8,464 bases of DNA from Chloroflexota bacterium (GTDB taxonomy: Bacteria; Chloroflexota; Limnocylindria; Limnocylindrales; CSP1-4): positions 1-8,464 of the forward strand of contig JANYAA010000384.1 in assembly GCA_025355255.1 (NCBI GenBank), in the 5' to 3' direction. Made by a program: the position numbers and the translations under genes. Below the pieces are notes generated by a model. The model had not been told where the DNA came from, did not search any database, and was given only the letters and a program-made list of their open reading frames with translations. This document shows, piece by piece, positions 7,113 to 8,464 of this stretch; position 1 is the first letter of the stretch, and every line of letters begins with the position of its first letter.

Positions 7113-7117
7113 CTCCT
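7113..7117 (-). promoter_or_regulatory. Shine-Dalgarno AGGAG for the secreted protein
   Basis: Read on the minus strand, GCAGGAG is followed by 8 bases and then the GTG start at 7104-7102. This is the clearest ribosome-binding site in the window, and it fixes the GTG start just ahead of the signal peptide. Confidence 0.8.
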
Positions 7118-7173
7118 GCTTGTCCTTCCGCACCGCTGCCGCAAGCGCGTTCGGGACCTGCCCCGAGTTCCGA

Positions 7174-7201
7174 ATAGTACCTTTGGCCTGCCTAAAGTCA
7201 A
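7174..7201 (-). promoter_or_regulatory. Candidate sigma-70-type promoter for the secreted protein / kinase pair
   Basis: On the minus strand, TTGACT (7201-7196, 5 of 6 to TTGACA) is followed by a 16-base spacer and TACTAT (7179-7174, 4 of 6 to TATAAT). The AT-rich patch stands out in this GC-rich spacer. Transcription would start near 7167 and leave a leader of about 60 bases before the GTG at 7104. It points to transcription separate from the GH1 gene. This is a match to consensus by eye, not proven. Confidence 0.55.
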
Positions 7202-7270
7202 CTTTCGGCCCCCAGCGCGTGGTGCGCCCGTGCGCCACCGCAGCCGGCCGATATCGAACCCAAATGGCTG

Positions 7271-8464
7271 TCAGGAGGACAGACGCCCGGTCCGCGCGAT
7301 CTCCCCCAGGTGGCGGCCCGACGGCCGCACCGTGCGCGCCAGCGTCTCCCGATCCACGCCAATCAGCCCGAAGTGCGGCGCATAACCCCGCGCCCACTCG
7401 AAGTTGTCCAGCAGGCTCCAGTGGATGTACCCGCGGACCGGCACGCCGGCGTCGAGCTCCGCATGGATGGCGCGCAGGCCGCCGTCGATGAACTCGATGC
7501 GCTCCGCATCGTCGTCGGTAGCGATCCCGTGCTCGGTGACGATCAGCGGCTTGCCCGGCAGCAGCGCGGCGACACGCCTTATGGTCGCCCCCACGGCCTG
7601 CGGCCTGAACTCGTACCCCATCTGGGTCCGCCGGCGGCCTTCCGGCAGCGGCGGGTGGGGGTTCGTTGCCTCCTTGCGGAGCAGCGGCGGCACGGTCAGC
7701 GCGACCAGGGCCGGAACGCGCAAGGCGGCCCGCAACACCAGCGACTGCCACGCAGGCAGCACCACCGGCACACGCGTGTAGGTCTGAACGCCCACAAAGT
7801 CGTCATCGACCGCCGCTTCGAGGAACAGGTCCTCGTTGCGGCGCCGGATCCACAGCATGAGCGCTCGGCCGCCTTTGTCCGCCTCCCACTCCATCATGGA
7901 GTTGGTCAGCCCGGCGCTGGCCGCTGGATCCGCGTCCTTCACCGCTGGCAGCGTCAGCCGGTGCGCGGCCGCCAGGTTTGCCGCGGCGCGGTCCCAGGAG
8001 CGCATGTCGGTCTTCCCAGGCGGAAACCCCAGCGCCCCGAGATACCCGCCAAACGCCACGACACCTGGCTCGTTGAGGGTGCAGTACCAGCGGACGCGGC
8101 CCTTGAGCGCGCGGACAACACGAACGGCGTAGCGGGCCAGCAGCGCGGGTGCATCGGCTGCAAGCCAGCCGCCCTTGCGCGCGAGCCAGCGGGGGAGCGT
8201 GAAGTGGTACAGCGTGACCATCGGGATGAGGCCCGCCGCGAGGACCGCGTCGGTCACGGCCAGGTAGTGGTCAAGGGCGGCGCTGTCGAAGACGCCTTCC
8301 TCGGGTTCGATCCTCGCCCACTCCACCGAATAGCGAAACGTGGTGAGTCCAAGCCCGGCCGCCAGCGCGATGTCCTCCCGATAGCGGTGCCAGTGATCGC
8401 AGGCGAAGCTGGACGGCTCCGGGCAGTTGGTGCCGGGCCGCAGCTCCCAGTCCCACCAGTCGCT
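7271..8464 (-). CDS. GH1 family beta-glycosidase (N-terminus outside window)
   Basis: The frame is open from the right edge to TGA at 7273-7271, giving 397 residues; probably about 20 N-terminal residues are missing. GH1 retaining glycosidases hydrolyse beta-glucosides, galactosides or related sugars with two glutamates in a TIM barrel. Visible landmarks by residue of the fragment: SDWWDWE (1-7); CDHWHRYREDI (22-32, substrate-subsite His/Trp region); FRYSVEWARIEPEEG (from 43); YHFTLPRWL (86-94); acid/base Glu132 in TLNEP; QMGYEF (281-286); nucleophile Glu311 in VTEHGIAT; GYIHWSLLDNFEWARGY near the end. The canonical TENG reads TEHG. The N-terminal pattern is shared with bacterial GH1 enzymes of the SDWW-type subgroup. 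There is no signal peptide in the visible part, and it is probably cytosolic. The gene ends 166 bases before the secreted-protein gene on the same strand. The in-frame GTG at 8326 (Val in YSVEW) is internal, not the start. The exact sugar specificity cannot be read from the sequence. Confidence 0.95.
   Translation of the reverse strand, partial: SDWWDWELRPGTNCPEPSSFACDHWHRYREDIALAAGLGLTTFRYSVEWARIEPEEGVFDSAALDHYLAVTDAVLAAGLIPMVTLYHFTLPRWLARKGGWLAADAPALLARYAVRVVRALKGRVRWYCTLNEPGVVAFGGYLGALGFPPGKTDMRSWDRAAANLAAAHRLTLPAVKDADPAASAGLTNSMMEWEADKGGRALMLWIRRRNEDLFLEAAVDDDFVGVQTYTRVPVVLPAWQSLVLRAALRVPALVALTVPPLLRKEATNPHPPLPEGRRRTQMGYEFRPQAVGATIRRVAALLPGKPLIVTEHGIATDDDAERIEFIDGGLRAIHAELDAGVPVRGYIHWSLLDNFEWARGYAPHFGLIGVDRETLARTVRPSGRHLGEIARTGRLSS

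Noticed and set aside
7219..7238. Hairpin GTGGTGCG-CCCG-TGCGCCAC between the GH1 and secreted-protein genes
   Set aside because: Two of eight pairs are G-U on the plus strand and become mismatches on the minus strand, which is the strand transcribed here; no T tract, so not a supported terminator.

Overview
The window is very GC-rich, and its long reading frames carry a strong G/C bias at the third codon position. It looks like a bacterial chromosome. The cyclase-ATPase-TPR giant protein, the YhaN/SbcC-like ATPase end, the environmental GH1 glycosidase and the APH(6)-like kinase together suggest Chloroflexota (Limnocylindria/Ellin6529-like) or, less likely, Actinomycetota. This placement is inferred from family resemblance; no marker gene is present.

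Plus strand, left half: the window opens inside the C-terminal end of an SMC/SbcC/YhaN-like coiled-coil ATPase (1-672). A spacer of about 310 bases follows. Its second half holds a 48-codon ORF (840-986) that resembles the N-terminus of an MFS transporter and overlaps the next start codon as ATGA. Then comes a 1306-residue signalling protein (983-4903): two tandem zinc-ribbon plus class III cyclase units, a STAND-type AAA ATPase, and a long TPR-like helical C-terminus. The two cyclase domains have lost complementary parts of the active site, so the chain appears able to build one complete adenylate cyclase site and one dead site.

Minus strand, right half: reading leftward from the right edge are a GH1 beta-glycosidase lacking its N-terminus (7271-8464), a secreted cysteine-rich protein of unknown function (5839-7104) with a good Shine-Dalgarno and a plausible sigma-70 promoter of its own, and a streptomycin 6-phosphotransferase-like kinase (4900-5823) only 15 bases further on. 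The last two probably form a two-gene operon. The kinase gene converges on the cyclase gene, and both stop codons share one CTAG palindrome (4900-4903), so there is no intergenic terminator.

No tRNA, rRNA, CRISPR array, insertion sequence or attachment site was seen. The most noteworthy item is the tandem cyclase with complementary active-site decay, followed by the small coupled ORF in front of it.
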